64,000 bases of DNA from Pseudonocardiaceae bacterium. Its GTDB lineage: Bacteria; Actinomycetota; Actinomycetes; Mycobacteriales; Pseudonocardiaceae. Made by a program: the position numbers and the translations under genes. Shown here piece after piece: positions 28,716 to 36,967 of the stretch (its first letter is position 1; the number at the start of each line of letters is the position of its first letter). The notes below the pieces were generated by a model. The model saw nothing but the letters and a program-made list of their open reading frames with translations, searched no databases and was not told the origin of the DNA. The stretch covers positions 1 to 64,000 of the forward strand of contig WHSZ01000011.1 of the NCBI GenBank assembly GCA_009379845.1, written 5' to 3'.

Positions 28716-29204
28716 TCAGAACGGCAGCGGCCCTTGGGGCAATCCCGCGCCCAACGCCACGTTGAACAACAGGTAGAGCCCGAGCGGAACGAGTACTGAC
28801 ACGGCAAGATTGAGCAGCGGGCGCGTGCGGTCCAGCAATTCGAGTACCAGGAACAGGAACGCGACGCAGGTCAGCACCGCGCCGAGCGGAACGAGGGTGA
28901 ACAGCACCAGTGCCTGGGCAGCCACCACCAGCAGCAGCGCACCGCGATGCCGGCTCGCCGGGGCCGCCTCCTCGGTGTCCGGCCGCAGCACGTTGCGCAC
29001 CACGGCCGCCGCGCACAGCACCATGCCAGCAAGGCCGATCAGCCGGGGAAAGAATCCCGGACCGATACGGCCGGCCTCGGTGCGCCACTCCAACTCCATG
29101 GCCATCTGCGCGTAGCCGCCGAACACCGCAAGCAGCACCAGCAGGAACGCGGTGAGCGGGGTGATCCGCCACCGGCGCCGCGTGACCGGGGTCAGTGCGG
29201 TCAC
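28716..29204 (-). CDS. Tripartite tricarboxylate transporter, small permease (TctB)
   Basis: A 162-residue protein with four predicted helices, including RIGPGFFPRLIGLAGMVL, the TctB pattern GPGFFP. The start is a GTG at 29204 overlapping the tctC stop (GTGA). It pairs with TctA in the membrane. Confidence 0.9.
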   Translation of the reverse strand: MTALTPVTRRRWRITPLTAFLLVLLAVFGGYAQMAMELEWRTEAGRIGPGFFPRLIGLAGMVLCAAAVVRNVLRPDTEEAAPASRHRGALLLVVAAQALVLFTLVPLGAVLTCVAFLFLVLELLDRTRPLLNLAVSVLVPLGLYLLFNVALGAGLPQGPLPF

Positions 29205-30196
29205 TTGATCGCCCCGTGTGCACGGAGGATTCGCTCGAAACGCTTGGATGTGGCGTCGAGTTCCTTCTCGAAGTCATCGCCCCACGCCTCGTCGCGAATC
29301 AGATTGTTGTCCTTGAGGTAGGCCCGCCAGCGCTCGGTCTTGCCGACCTTCTTCATCGTTTCGATCCACCAATCCCGAACGTTGTCAGGGACGTCCGGTG
29401 GCAGCAGCAGGCCACGCGGGGTCGCGACCAGGTTCTTGAAACCGAGCGAGTTCGCGGTCGGCACGTCCGGCAGTTGCGGAAGCGCTTCCTTCCCGGTGAA
29501 CAGCACGGCATTCATCCGCCCGCCGGAAACCTGACCGAGCACCTCGGAGGGGTTGGAGACCACGGCGTCCAGCGAGCCCGACGTCATCGCGGTAAGCAGC
29601 TGGCCCTCGTCGTTGAACGGGACGTAGTCGATCTTGTACCCGGCCTGCTTGGCGAGCTGCGCGTGCAGGATGAAATCGACGTTCACCGTACCGATACCGC
29701 CGACCGTGACCTTGCCCTTGCGCTTGGCTTGGTCCTCCCACTGCCGCCACTTGGTGATGCCACTGGATTTGGGCACCACGAACAGTGAGTCGTCGGTGGC
29801 CAGCTGCCCTACGAGGGTGAAGTCCTTGTACGTCCACCCCGTGTCGGCTTGCAGCGGTGTGGTGATGAAGGAGCCCGATGTGGTGGATACGTGGTAGGGG
29901 TTCCCCTTCTTGGAGAACACGTATCCCCAGCCGACCGCACCGGAACCACCTTCCTTGTTCTCCACGGCGATGTCTTTCGGATAGAGCTTTTCCTTCTTCA
30001 GGATGTCCACGAGCGTGCGGGACATGATGTCGTTACCCCCACCGGGACCGAACGCGATGGTCCACTCGAGCGGCTGCTCCGGATAGTTCTCCGCGGAACC
30101 GCCGGACATGCCTCCGCCACTCTGCTCGGCACCGCAGGCGGCGAGCGTCGTGGTGAGCAGGAAAGCCGTGACGAGAGCGACGATGGTCTTGTACAC
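29201..30196 (-). CDS. Tripartite tricarboxylate transporter substrate-binding lipoprotein (TctC)
   Basis: A 331-residue extracytoplasmic solute receptor. A lipoprotein signal (YKTIVALVTAFLLTTTLAAC) ends in a lipobox with Cys22 or so. The mature domain contains PLEWTIAFGPGGGNDIMSRTL and GKVTVGGIGTVNVDF, typical of Bug/TctC proteins that bind small carboxylates. The GTG at 30196, preceded by GGGAGG, is the start. The ligand is unknown; the CoA-transferase and hydratase upstream suggest a dicarboxylate or aromatic acid. Confidence 0.93.
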   Translation of the reverse strand: MYKTIVALVTAFLLTTTLAACGAEQSGGGMSGGSAENYPEQPLEWTIAFGPGGGNDIMSRTLVDILKKEKLYPKDIAVENKEGGSGAVGWGYVFSKKGNPYHVSTTSGSFITTPLQADTGWTYKDFTLVGQLATDDSLFVVPKSSGITKWRQWEDQAKRKGKVTVGGIGTVNVDFILHAQLAKQAGYKIDYVPFNDEGQLLTAMTSGSLDAVVSNPSEVLGQVSGGRMNAVLFTGKEALPQLPDVPTANSLGFKNLVATPRGLLLPPDVPDNVRDWWIETMKKVGKTERWRAYLKDNNLIRDEAWGDDFEKELDATSKRFERILRAHGAIK

Positions 30197-30252
30197 GGGG
30201 AACCTCCCATGGTGGGATCGGTTGGGGTGCTTCGGCGTTTCCCGACCGGCGA

Positions 30253-31035
30253 TCAGGACCAGGTGAACACCGGAGCGCGCTTCTCGAGAAAGGCGCGGAC
30301 TCCTTCCGCATAGTCGTCGGTGTCGAAAGACGAATTTCGCAACCACGTGGTCTCTTCGTCGTCGACGGTCTGTCCACTGAGGATGCGGCCGACGATCTGC
30401 TTGGTGGCGCGGACGCTGTACTGTGCGCGCTCGGCGAGCAGCCCAGCGAACTCGTAGGTCTGCTCGGCGAGTTCCTCGGGTTCCCCGAGCAGCTCGGCCA
30501 GACCCCAGCGTTCGGCCTGCGCGGCACCGACCTGCTGACCGGACATGAGCACCCACTTGGCACGCGCCGCACCGATCGCGTCCACCAGTCGTTTGGTGGA
30601 TTCCAGACTGTATACCAGACCGAGCTTGGCGGGAGTGATTCCGAACTTCGCCCTGCTGTCCGCGAACCGGAGGTCGCAGGCCAGCGCCAGCCCGCACCCG
30701 CCGCCGATGCAGTAACCGTGCACCATCGCGATGGTCGGCTTGCTGACGGCTTCGAGCGCCTGCTCGGCCGCGGCTACGTGTTCGTTGTAGCGCTTGGCAT
30801 CCGAGGCGTTGGCACGGACCGTTTCGAACTCACCGATGTCCGCACCGGATGCGAACGCCCGCTCCCCGGCGCCACGCAGCACGAGGACCTTGATGCCGGG
30901 ATCTTGATCCAGCTCGGTGAACACTTCTGGCAGGCGCTGGTACATGCCCAACGTGATGGCATTGCGCGCTTTCTCGCGGTTCAGCACGACCGTCGCGATA
31001 GGACCGTCGTGTCGCACGAGTATGTGGTCGGACAT
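30253..31035 (-). CDS. Enoyl-CoA hydratase/isomerase family protein
   Basis: A 260-residue crotonase-fold protein. The oxyanion-hole segments are RAFASGADIGEF (residues ~60-71) and MVHGYCIGGGCGLALACDLRFA (~103-125). Of the two catalytic glutamates of classical hydratases, one position seems occupied (SLESTKRL), so hydratase or related activity is plausible. It lies 2 bp downstream of the CoA-transferase gene and upstream of tctC, so it belongs to one operon. Confidence 0.9.
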   Translation of the reverse strand: MSDHILVRHDGPIATVVLNREKARNAITLGMYQRLPEVFTELDQDPGIKVLVLRGAGERAFASGADIGEFETVRANASDAKRYNEHVAAAEQALEAVSKPTIAMVHGYCIGGGCGLALACDLRFADSRAKFGITPAKLGLVYSLESTKRLVDAIGAARAKWVLMSGQQVGAAQAERWGLAELLGEPEELAEQTYEFAGLLAERAQYSVRATKQIVGRILSGQTVDDEETTWLRNSSFDTDDYAEGVRAFLEKRAPVFTWS

Positions 31036-31037
31036 GA

Positions 31038-32252
31038 TTACCTCTCGGCTGGCTGCTTTTCGGCGGCAAAGGCGACGTTCTCGGCCAGCAGCGAGGCGAT
31101 CTCCTGCTCGCTGTACCCGGCCTCCGCGAGTGCTTCCTCGGTGTGCTGGCCGAGTAGCGGCGCCGGCCCCTTCACCTCCTGCGGTATCGAGGTGAACTTG
31201 GTCGGCGGTGCGATCGTCCGCATGGGACCGATGACGGGATGTTCGAGCTCTGCCACCATGCCGCGCGCCAGCACGTGCGGGTCGGCGAGCGCCTGGTCGT
31301 AGGTCAGCACCGGGCCGCCGGGCACGCCGCCCTCGTCAAGCAGCTCGACCCACTCGGCGGTGGTTCGCCGAACGGTGTGCTTCTCGAGCTCCTCTTCCAG
31401 TTCGTCCACATTGGCCAGTCGATCGCTCAACGTGGCGAATCGCGGATCCTCGAGCAACTTCGGATCATTCAGCACGTCGCGCACCAGGCGAAGCCACAGC
31501 CGGTCGTTGTTCGCGCCGATCGTGACGTAACCGTCCGCGGTGCGGTATGCCTGGTACGGCGCCGATCGGCGGTGCCGGGTTCCGGTCGGCTCGGGCGGCT
31601 CGCCGGTCGCGAAGTAGGCGCCGGACTCCCATACCGTCCAAGCCAGCCCGGCCTCGACGAGGGAAACGTCGATGTACTGCCCATCGCCGGTAGCCCTCCG
31701 GTTCATCTCGGCGGCCAGGATCGAGTAGATCGCGGTTGAGCCGGCCGCGATGTCGTTGATCGCGATCCCGACCTTGGCCGGGCGCCCGTCCGGGTGCCCG
31801 GTCATCCGCATCAGGCCGGCGTAGCCCTGCGCCATGATGTCGAAGCCAGGACGGTCCCGGTACGGCCCGCTCTGGCCGAAGCCGCTGATCGAGCAGTACA
31901 GCACGTCCGGGCGCACCGAGCGCACGGCGTCGTAGTCGACGCCCAGCTTGGCGACCACGCCGGGCCGGAAGTTCTCGATGACCAGATCCGCACCGGCGGC
32001 CATGGTCAGGAAGGTCTCGCGGCCCCTCGGATGCTTCAGGTCCAGCACGACGCTGCGCTTGCTGCGATTGGGCATCGCGAACGGGTAGCTCTCGCCGTTC
32101 ACCTTCGGCGCGAGTCGACGGGAATCGTCCCCCGTTACCGGCTGCTCGATCTTGATGACGTCCGCGCCGAGCTCGGCGAGCACCATCGTGCAGTACGGCC
32201 CGGACAGGAATCGCGTGAGATCCAGAACCCGAAATCCGTCGAGCGGTGCCAT
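31038..32252 (-). CDS. CaiB/BaiF (class III) CoA-transferase
   Basis: A 404-residue family III CoA-transferase. APLDGFRVLDLTRFLSGPYCTMVLAELGADVIKIEQP and DLKHPRGRETFLTMAAGADLVIENFRPG are signatures, and the catalytic Asp is in GFDIMAQ. It moves CoA from a donor such as succinyl-CoA to the imported acid. The ATG at 32252 follows GGAGAGTCT. It is the first gene of the operon that continues into enoyl-CoA hydratase and tctCBA. Confidence 0.92.
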   Translation of the reverse strand: MAPLDGFRVLDLTRFLSGPYCTMVLAELGADVIKIEQPVTGDDSRRLAPKVNGESYPFAMPNRSKRSVVLDLKHPRGRETFLTMAAGADLVIENFRPGVVAKLGVDYDAVRSVRPDVLYCSISGFGQSGPYRDRPGFDIMAQGYAGLMRMTGHPDGRPAKVGIAINDIAAGSTAIYSILAAEMNRRATGDGQYIDVSLVEAGLAWTVWESGAYFATGEPPEPTGTRHRRSAPYQAYRTADGYVTIGANNDRLWLRLVRDVLNDPKLLEDPRFATLSDRLANVDELEEELEKHTVRRTTAEWVELLDEGGVPGGPVLTYDQALADPHVLARGMVAELEHPVIGPMRTIAPPTKFTSIPQEVKGPAPLLGQHTEEALAEAGYSEQEIASLLAENVAFAAEKQPAER

Positions 32253-32261
32253 AGACTCTCC

Positions 32262-32289
32262 ATTCCGCGATGCGGTATATGATCCCGCA
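32262..32289. promoter_or_regulatory. Probable IclR-type operator
   Basis: Overlapping inverted repeats ATTCCGC-GAT-GCGGTAT (one mismatch) and TGCGG-N9-CCGCA lie just upstream of the CoA-transferase start and 95 bp upstream of the divergent iclR gene. Such short CCGC/GCGG palindromes are typical of IclR-family sites. Confidence 0.55.
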
Positions 32290-32383
32290 AAACAGAAAAG
32301 GTAGGCGATCCACGTCACAGCCGTCAAGAACCAGGTGGACATCCCGGTGCTGAGATCACCGATCCGACAAGGAGACTGAACAC

Positions 32384-33175
32384 GTGAACGAGTCGACGCC
32401 CGACGCCGAGAGCTCGGCCGCCCGGGGTGTGCAATCGATCGATCGCGCGGTGCTGATCCTGCGCTGCTTCAGTGCCCGCTCGCCCGCGCTCGGGATCACC
32501 GAAATCGCCAGGTCGACGGGCCTTTCGCCGAGCACGGTTCATCGTTTGATCGCTTCGATGCAGCGCAACCGGTTGATCCGGCAGACAGCCGATCGTCGTT
32601 ACGCGCTCGGCCCGCTACTGGTGCAGGTCGCGCGCAGCGGCGCGTTGCCGACCACCCTGCGGGACGCCGCCCTTCCGGCGATGCGCGAGCTCCGCGATGC
32701 CACCGACGAAACCGTCGGGCTGCACGAACTACTGCCAAGCCACGAGCGGGCGGTGATCGAGCAGGTGGAGAGCCACCAGACACTGCGCCGCACCTACACC
32801 GAGATCGGCGTCCCGATCCCGCTGCCGTACGGCGCCCCTGGGAAGGTGCTGGTGGCCCACCTACCCGCCGCCGAGCGGGAGGCGATCCTCGCCAAGCCCA
32901 TCGAGCTCATCACCCCGACCACCATCACCGATCCGGACGAGCTTCGGGAGCAGCTGACCGAGATCGCCGAGCAGGGCTGGGCGATCTCGCTGTCCGAGCG
33001 AACGCCGGGCATTCGGACGGTCGCTGCCCCGATCTTCGATCACAGCCAGCGGGTCATCGCCTGCCTGAGCATGAGCGGCCCGGAAATGCGCCTGCCCAAG
33101 GAAAAACTCGTCGAGTTGGGGCCGCTGGTACGGGACGCCGCCTGGTCCATCTCGGAAACCCTCGGCGCCCCCTAG
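32384..33175 (+). CDS. IclR-family transcriptional regulator
   Basis: A 263-residue regulator with an N-terminal winged HTH (residues ~15-75, GVQSIDRAVLILRCFS ... LGITEIARSTGLSPSTVHRLIASM) and a GAF-like IclR effector domain (VAAPIFDHSQRVIACLSMSGP). It is divergent from the CoA-transferase/ECH/tctCBA operon and very probably controls it in response to the transported acid. GTG start at 32384. Confidence 0.93.
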   Translation: MNESTPDAESSAARGVQSIDRAVLILRCFSARSPALGITEIARSTGLSPSTVHRLIASMQRNRLIRQTADRRYALGPLLVQVARSGALPTTLRDAALPAMRELRDATDETVGLHELLPSHERAVIEQVESHQTLRRTYTEIGVPIPLPYGAPGKVLVAHLPAAEREAILAKPIELITPTTITDPDELREQLTEIAEQGWAISLSERTPGIRTVAAPIFDHSQRVIACLSMSGPEMRLPKEKLVELGPLVRDAAWSISETLGAP

Positions 33176-33178
33176 TTT

Positions 33179-33200
33179 CGCAATATGGATGCATATTGGG
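33179..33200. repeat. Palindromic 3'-end repeat, copy 3 (downstream of iclR)
   Basis: CAATATGGATGCATATTG core, flanked by CG and GGG, 3 nt after the iclR stop. It is the reverse orientation of copies 1 and 2 with respect to the loop (GATG instead of CATC). Confidence 0.75.
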
Positions 33201-33229
33201 CGAGTGGGCCGGCATGTGGGTGACGCCGG

Positions 33230-34765
33230 TCAAGGTGCGAGGTTGATGCCCACCCGGTCGGCGGCCGCGCGCCACGCCGACTGGTCGCCGCGCGGGCGGG
33301 GTGCCTGGTCGCCGCGCGGGCGGGCTGTTTGGTCGTTGCGCTGGTGGGCCGGTTGGTCGCCGCACGGGTGGTAGGTGGCGAGCGGGGCGCCGCCGGCCAA
33401 CGGCCGGGATCCGGGCGGCGGCTCGAGCACGCCAGCGGCCCGCGCCTGCACCAGGATGTTGCCGAGCGCGCTGGGCTCCACCGGCCCGGCGAGCACCGGC
33501 AGCCCGCAGGCGTCCGCGGTCAGCTGGCAGAGCAACTCGTTACGCGCCCCGCCACCAACCAGGTGCACCACGTCGAGCTCGCGGCCGGACAACCGCGCCG
33601 CGGTGTGCAGCGCGGCCGCGTGCGCCATGGCGAGCGATTCCAGGATGGTGCGCACCACCGCCGCCGGGCGTTCCGGCACCGGCTGCCCGGTGCGGCGGCA
33701 GGCGTCCGCGATCCGCGCCGGCATGTCGCCCGGCGTAAGGAAAACCGGGTCGTCCGGGTCCACGACCGCGGTAAACGCCGGTTCGTCGGCCGCGGCGTGC
33801 AGCAGTCGCTCGAGCTCGCCCGAGCTGTCCAGACCCCAGGTGCGCAACGATTCGCTGAGCAGCCAGAGTCCCATGGTGTTACGCAGAAACCGCACCGTGC
33901 CGTCGATCCCTGCCTCGTTGGTGAAGTTGGCCAGCCGCGCGGACTCGGTGAGCACCGGCGCATCCAGTTCCACACCGACCAAAGACCAGGTACCGCACGA
34001 GATGTAGCCGAACCGCTCGCCGGCAGCCGGCACGGCGGCGACCGCGGACGCCGTGTCGTGCGAGGCGACCGCGAGTACCGGCGCGCCGTCCAGCCCGGTA
34101 CGCCGCACGAGCTCGCCGTGCAGCGGGCCGATCTTCTCGCCCGGCCGACGCAACGGCGGCAGCAGCGTGCTCGGAAGCCCAGCGCGCGCAACGAGATCTG
34201 CTGACCACTCGCGGGTGGTCGCGTCCAGCAGCGCGGTTGTGGACGCGTTGGTGACCTCCGCGCCCACCGCGCCGGTCAGCCAGTACCCGAGCAGATCCGG
34301 CAGCAGCAGCAACGTCCGGTCCACCAATCGCTCTGGCGGTTCGGTCAACAACTGGTAGATCGTGTTGAACGGCAGGTACTGCAGGCCGGTGATCCGGTAC
34401 AGCGTTTCGTCGTCGACCAGTGCGCGCAACCGCTCGGCCATCCCATCGGTGCGCGGATCCCGATGGCAGCGCACATCCCCGTCCAACTTGCCGCCGGGAT
34501 CGAGCAACCCGTAGTCGACGGCCCAGGAATCCACCCCGACAGAAATCGGCTCCGCGCCCGCGGTGCCGCGCAACCCGGTCAGAATCTCGTCGAACAGCCC
34601 GGTGACGTCCCAGCGAAGCCCGCCGTCCTGCCGCTCGACCGGACCGTTGCCGAACCGGTGCACCTCGGTCAGCTCGATCTCCGTCGCGTGCTCCGGGATG
34701 CGCCCGAGCATCACCCGCCCACTGGTGGCACCGAGATCCACCGCGACGAACGTGGCCACCCGCAC
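33230..34765 (-). CDS. rhaB: Rhamnulokinase
   Basis: A 511-residue FGGY-family kinase phosphorylating L-rhamnulose. N-terminal VAVDLGATSGRVMLGRI, the GVDSWAVDYGLLDPGG block, NTIYQL and VLAVASHDTASAVAAVP with GYISCGTWSLVGVEL are characteristic, and the C-terminal half has LVGGGARNELLCQLTADACG. The last ~45 residues are a repetitive tail of octads (RGDQAPRP, RNDQTARP) absent from normal RhaB, which ends near residue ~465. GTG start at 34765. Last gene of the rha operon. Confidence 0.93.
   Translation of the reverse strand: MRVATFVAVDLGATSGRVMLGRIPEHATEIELTEVHRFGNGPVERQDGGLRWDVTGLFDEILTGLRGTAGAEPISVGVDSWAVDYGLLDPGGKLDGDVRCHRDPRTDGMAERLRALVDDETLYRITGLQYLPFNTIYQLLTEPPERLVDRTLLLLPDLLGYWLTGAVGAEVTNASTTALLDATTREWSADLVARAGLPSTLLPPLRRPGEKIGPLHGELVRRTGLDGAPVLAVASHDTASAVAAVPAAGERFGYISCGTWSLVGVELDAPVLTESARLANFTNEAGIDGTVRFLRNTMGLWLLSESLRTWGLDSSGELERLLHAAADEPAFTAVVDPDDPVFLTPGDMPARIADACRRTGQPVPERPAAVVRTILESLAMAHAAALHTAARLSGRELDVVHLVGGGARNELLCQLTADACGLPVLAGPVEPSALGNILVQARAAGVLEPPPGSRPLAGGAPLATYHPCGDQPAHQRNDQTARPRGDQAPRPRGDQSAWRAAADRVGINLAP
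33266..33370 (-). repeat. 24-bp tandem repeats extending the RhaB C-terminus
   Basis: About four imperfect 24-bp units (core GCGCGGGCGGGNTGNNTGGT on the + strand) encode octapeptides such as RGDQAPRP and RNDQTARP on the reverse strand. The tract adds a charged Pro/Gln/Asp-rich tail to rhamnulokinase. Confidence 0.65.
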
Positions 34766-34769
34766 CGCT

Positions 34770-34904
34770 CTATACCTCGATCATCGGGACGTTCAGCAGG
34801 CTGGCCACCGCGCGCAGCTCACCGATCCGGTGCCCGGTGCCGAGCGCCCAGTGATGCGCGACGCCGCTGGCCGCCCACTCGCCGGGATCCCGTCCGAAAT
34901 CCAC
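34770..34904 (-). pseudogene. C-terminal fragment of a sugar (L-fucose/L-arabinose-type) isomerase
   Basis: A 44-codon frame with a GTG start at 34904 and an AGACGGAGG ribosome-binding site reads VDFGRDPGEWAASGVAHHWALG and then TGHRIGELRAVASLLNVPM. The HHWALGTGH segment and the leucine-rich end are like the C-terminus of fucose/arabinose isomerase-family proteins. The rest of such a gene (~430 residues) is missing. It lies between the aldolase/dehydrogenase stop and the rhaB start, 5 bp before rhaB, and may still be translated and help couple rhaB. Confidence 0.5.
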
Positions 34905-34915
34905 CCGACCTCCGT

Positions 34916-36967
34916 CTAACGTAGGAAAGCAGCTGCTACGCCTGCGTCCACAGGAATGTGCAGCCCCGTGGTGTGCGACAGCTCCCCCGCGGTGAGCACG
35001 AACACCGCGTTCGCGACGTGTTCCGGCAGCACCTCACGCTTCAACAACGTGCGCTGCGCGTAGAACTCGCCCAGCTTCTCCTCCGGCACGCCGTACATGG
35101 CGGCCCGCTGCGCGCCCCAACCGGAGGAGAAGATCCCGGAGCCTCGCACCACGGCGTCCGGATTGACGCCGTTGACCCGGATCCCGTACTCGCCGAGCTC
35201 GGTGGCGAGCAGCCGAACCTGATGCGCCTGGTCGGCCTTGGTCGCGCCGTAGGCAACGTTGTTCGCCCCGGCGAACACCGAATTCTTGCTCGACACGTAA
35301 ACGATGTCACCGCCCATCCGCTGCGCGGTCAGCACCCTGGTCGCCGCGCGGGACACCAGGAACGACCCCTTGGCCATCACGTCGTGCAGCAGATCCCAGT
35401 CCTGCGCGGTGGTCTCCAGCAGCGGCTTGGCGGTGGAAAGGCCCGCGTTGTTCACAACCAGATCCAGCCCGCCGAACGCCACGCACGTCGCGGCGACGGT
35501 CTCGGCGACCGCATCCTCATCCGCCACGTCGGCGGTCACCGCGATCGCGCGGTCCGAATCGCCCAGCTCGCCGGCAACGTCCGCGGCGGAGCGCTCGTCG
35601 CGATCCGCGACCACCACGCACGCTCCTTCCGCCGCGAGCCGGCGGGCGATCGCCTTGCCGATCCCGGAACCAGCGCCGGTCACCAGCGCGATCCGGGTAG
35701 CGAGGGGTTTGGGTGCCGGGCGGCGGCGCAGCTTCGCCTCCTCCAGCTCCCAGTACTCGATCCGGAACTTCTCCGATTCCGGAATCGGCTGGTAGCGGGA
35801 AACCGACTCGGCGCCACGCATCACGTTGATCGCGTTGAGGTAGAACTCGCCTGCCACCCTGGCTGTCTGCTTGTCCGCGCCGAAACTGAACATACCGATC
35901 CCTGGCACCAGCACGATCGCCGGGTCAGCGCCCCGCATCGGCGGCGAGTCCGGTTCGGCGTGCCGCTGGTAGTAGGCGCGGTAGTCCTCCCGGTATGCCT
36001 CGTGCAACTCGGTCAATCTGTCCACAACGGACTCGATCGGCTCGTCGGCGGGAGTGTCCACAACCAGCGGGCGAACCTTCGTTCGCAGGAAGTGGTCCGG
36101 GCACGAGGTGCCGAGCGCGGCCAGCCTCGGCATCTCCTCCCTGGACAGGAAATCCAGTACCGGTTCGGCGTCGGTGAAGTGCCCGACCTGCCGGCTGTCG
36201 GTCGAGCACAACCCGCGTAGTACCGGGAACAGTTCCGCGGCCCGCGCTCGCAGCTCCGATGTGGACAGCGGTTCGCGGCCCGGAACGACGGCGCCGAACG
36301 GTTCTGGCTTGCCGTGTTCGTCGAGATACCGCTGCGCCGTCCGGATGATCTCAAGCGAGTTGTCCCGGCACTGTTCACTGGTCGCGCCCCACGCCGTGAT
36401 GCCGTGCCCGCCGAGAACGCAACCGATCGCCTGCGGGTTCTGCCGTGCGACGGCCGCGATGTCCATGCCGAGCTGGAAGCCGGGACGTCGCCACGGAATC
36501 CACACCACCCGATCGCCGAATGCCTGCCTGGTCAGCTCCTCGCCGTCGACCGCGGTGGCCAGTGCGATACCGGCGTCCGGGTGCAGGTGATCGACGTGCT
36601 CGGCTTCCACCAGCCCGTGCATCGCGGTGTCGATACTCGGGGCCGCGCCCCCCTTGCCGTGCAGGCAGTAGTCGAACGCCGCGACCATCTCATCCTCGCG
36701 CTCGACACCCGGGTACACATCGACCAGCCCGCGCACTCGATCCATCCGCAGCACGGCCAGCCCGTCCTCGGTGAGCGTGCCGAGATCACCGCCGGAGCCC
36801 TTGACCCACAACAGCTCCACGTCTTTGCCGGTGGCCGGATCGGTGGTCACGCCCTTGGCCGAGGCATTACCACCCGCGTAGTTCGTGTTCCGCCGGTCCG
36901 CGCCGAGCTCGTGTGCCCTGGACAGCAGTTCCCCGACGGCCGGATGCGGTTGGCTATTCATCGTCAC
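34916..36967 (-). CDS. Bifunctional rhamnulose-1-phosphate aldolase / lactaldehyde dehydrogenase-type SDR fusion
   Basis: A 683-residue fusion. The N-terminal class II aldolase/adducin domain (residues ~10-420) has NTNYAGGNASAKG and HLHPDAGIALATA with metal-binding histidines. The C-terminal short-chain dehydrogenase (~430-683) has ALVTGAGSGIGKAIARRLA, VVNNAGLS and YGATKAD (catalytic Tyr/Lys). In actinobacteria this fusion splits L-rhamnulose-1-phosphate to DHAP and L-lactaldehyde, then oxidises the aldehyde. The GTG at 36967 overlaps the rhaI stop (GTGA); an ATG two codons on is possible. Confidence 0.93.
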   Translation of the reverse strand: MTMNSQPHPAVGELLSRAHELGADRRNTNYAGGNASAKGVTTDPATGKDVELLWVKGSGGDLGTLTEDGLAVLRMDRVRGLVDVYPGVEREDEMVAAFDYCLHGKGGAAPSIDTAMHGLVEAEHVDHLHPDAGIALATAVDGEELTRQAFGDRVVWIPWRRPGFQLGMDIAAVARQNPQAIGCVLGGHGITAWGATSEQCRDNSLEIIRTAQRYLDEHGKPEPFGAVVPGREPLSTSELRARAAELFPVLRGLCSTDSRQVGHFTDAEPVLDFLSREEMPRLAALGTSCPDHFLRTKVRPLVVDTPADEPIESVVDRLTELHEAYREDYRAYYQRHAEPDSPPMRGADPAIVLVPGIGMFSFGADKQTARVAGEFYLNAINVMRGAESVSRYQPIPESEKFRIEYWELEEAKLRRRPAPKPLATRIALVTGAGSGIGKAIARRLAAEGACVVVADRDERSAADVAGELGDSDRAIAVTADVADEDAVAETVAATCVAFGGLDLVVNNAGLSTAKPLLETTAQDWDLLHDVMAKGSFLVSRAATRVLTAQRMGGDIVYVSSKNSVFAGANNVAYGATKADQAHQVRLLATELGEYGIRVNGVNPDAVVRGSGIFSSGWGAQRAAMYGVPEEKLGEFYAQRTLLKREVLPEHVANAVFVLTAGELSHTTGLHIPVDAGVAAAFLR

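Noticed and set aside
30253..32252. Carnitine (caiB/caiD) pathway
   Set aside because: CoA-transferase plus hydratase would fit, but the TTT carrier binds carboxylates rather than betaines and caiA/caiC/caiT are absent.
33266..33370. CRISPR-like array
   Set aside because: The repeats are contiguous, imperfect and coding, without spacers.
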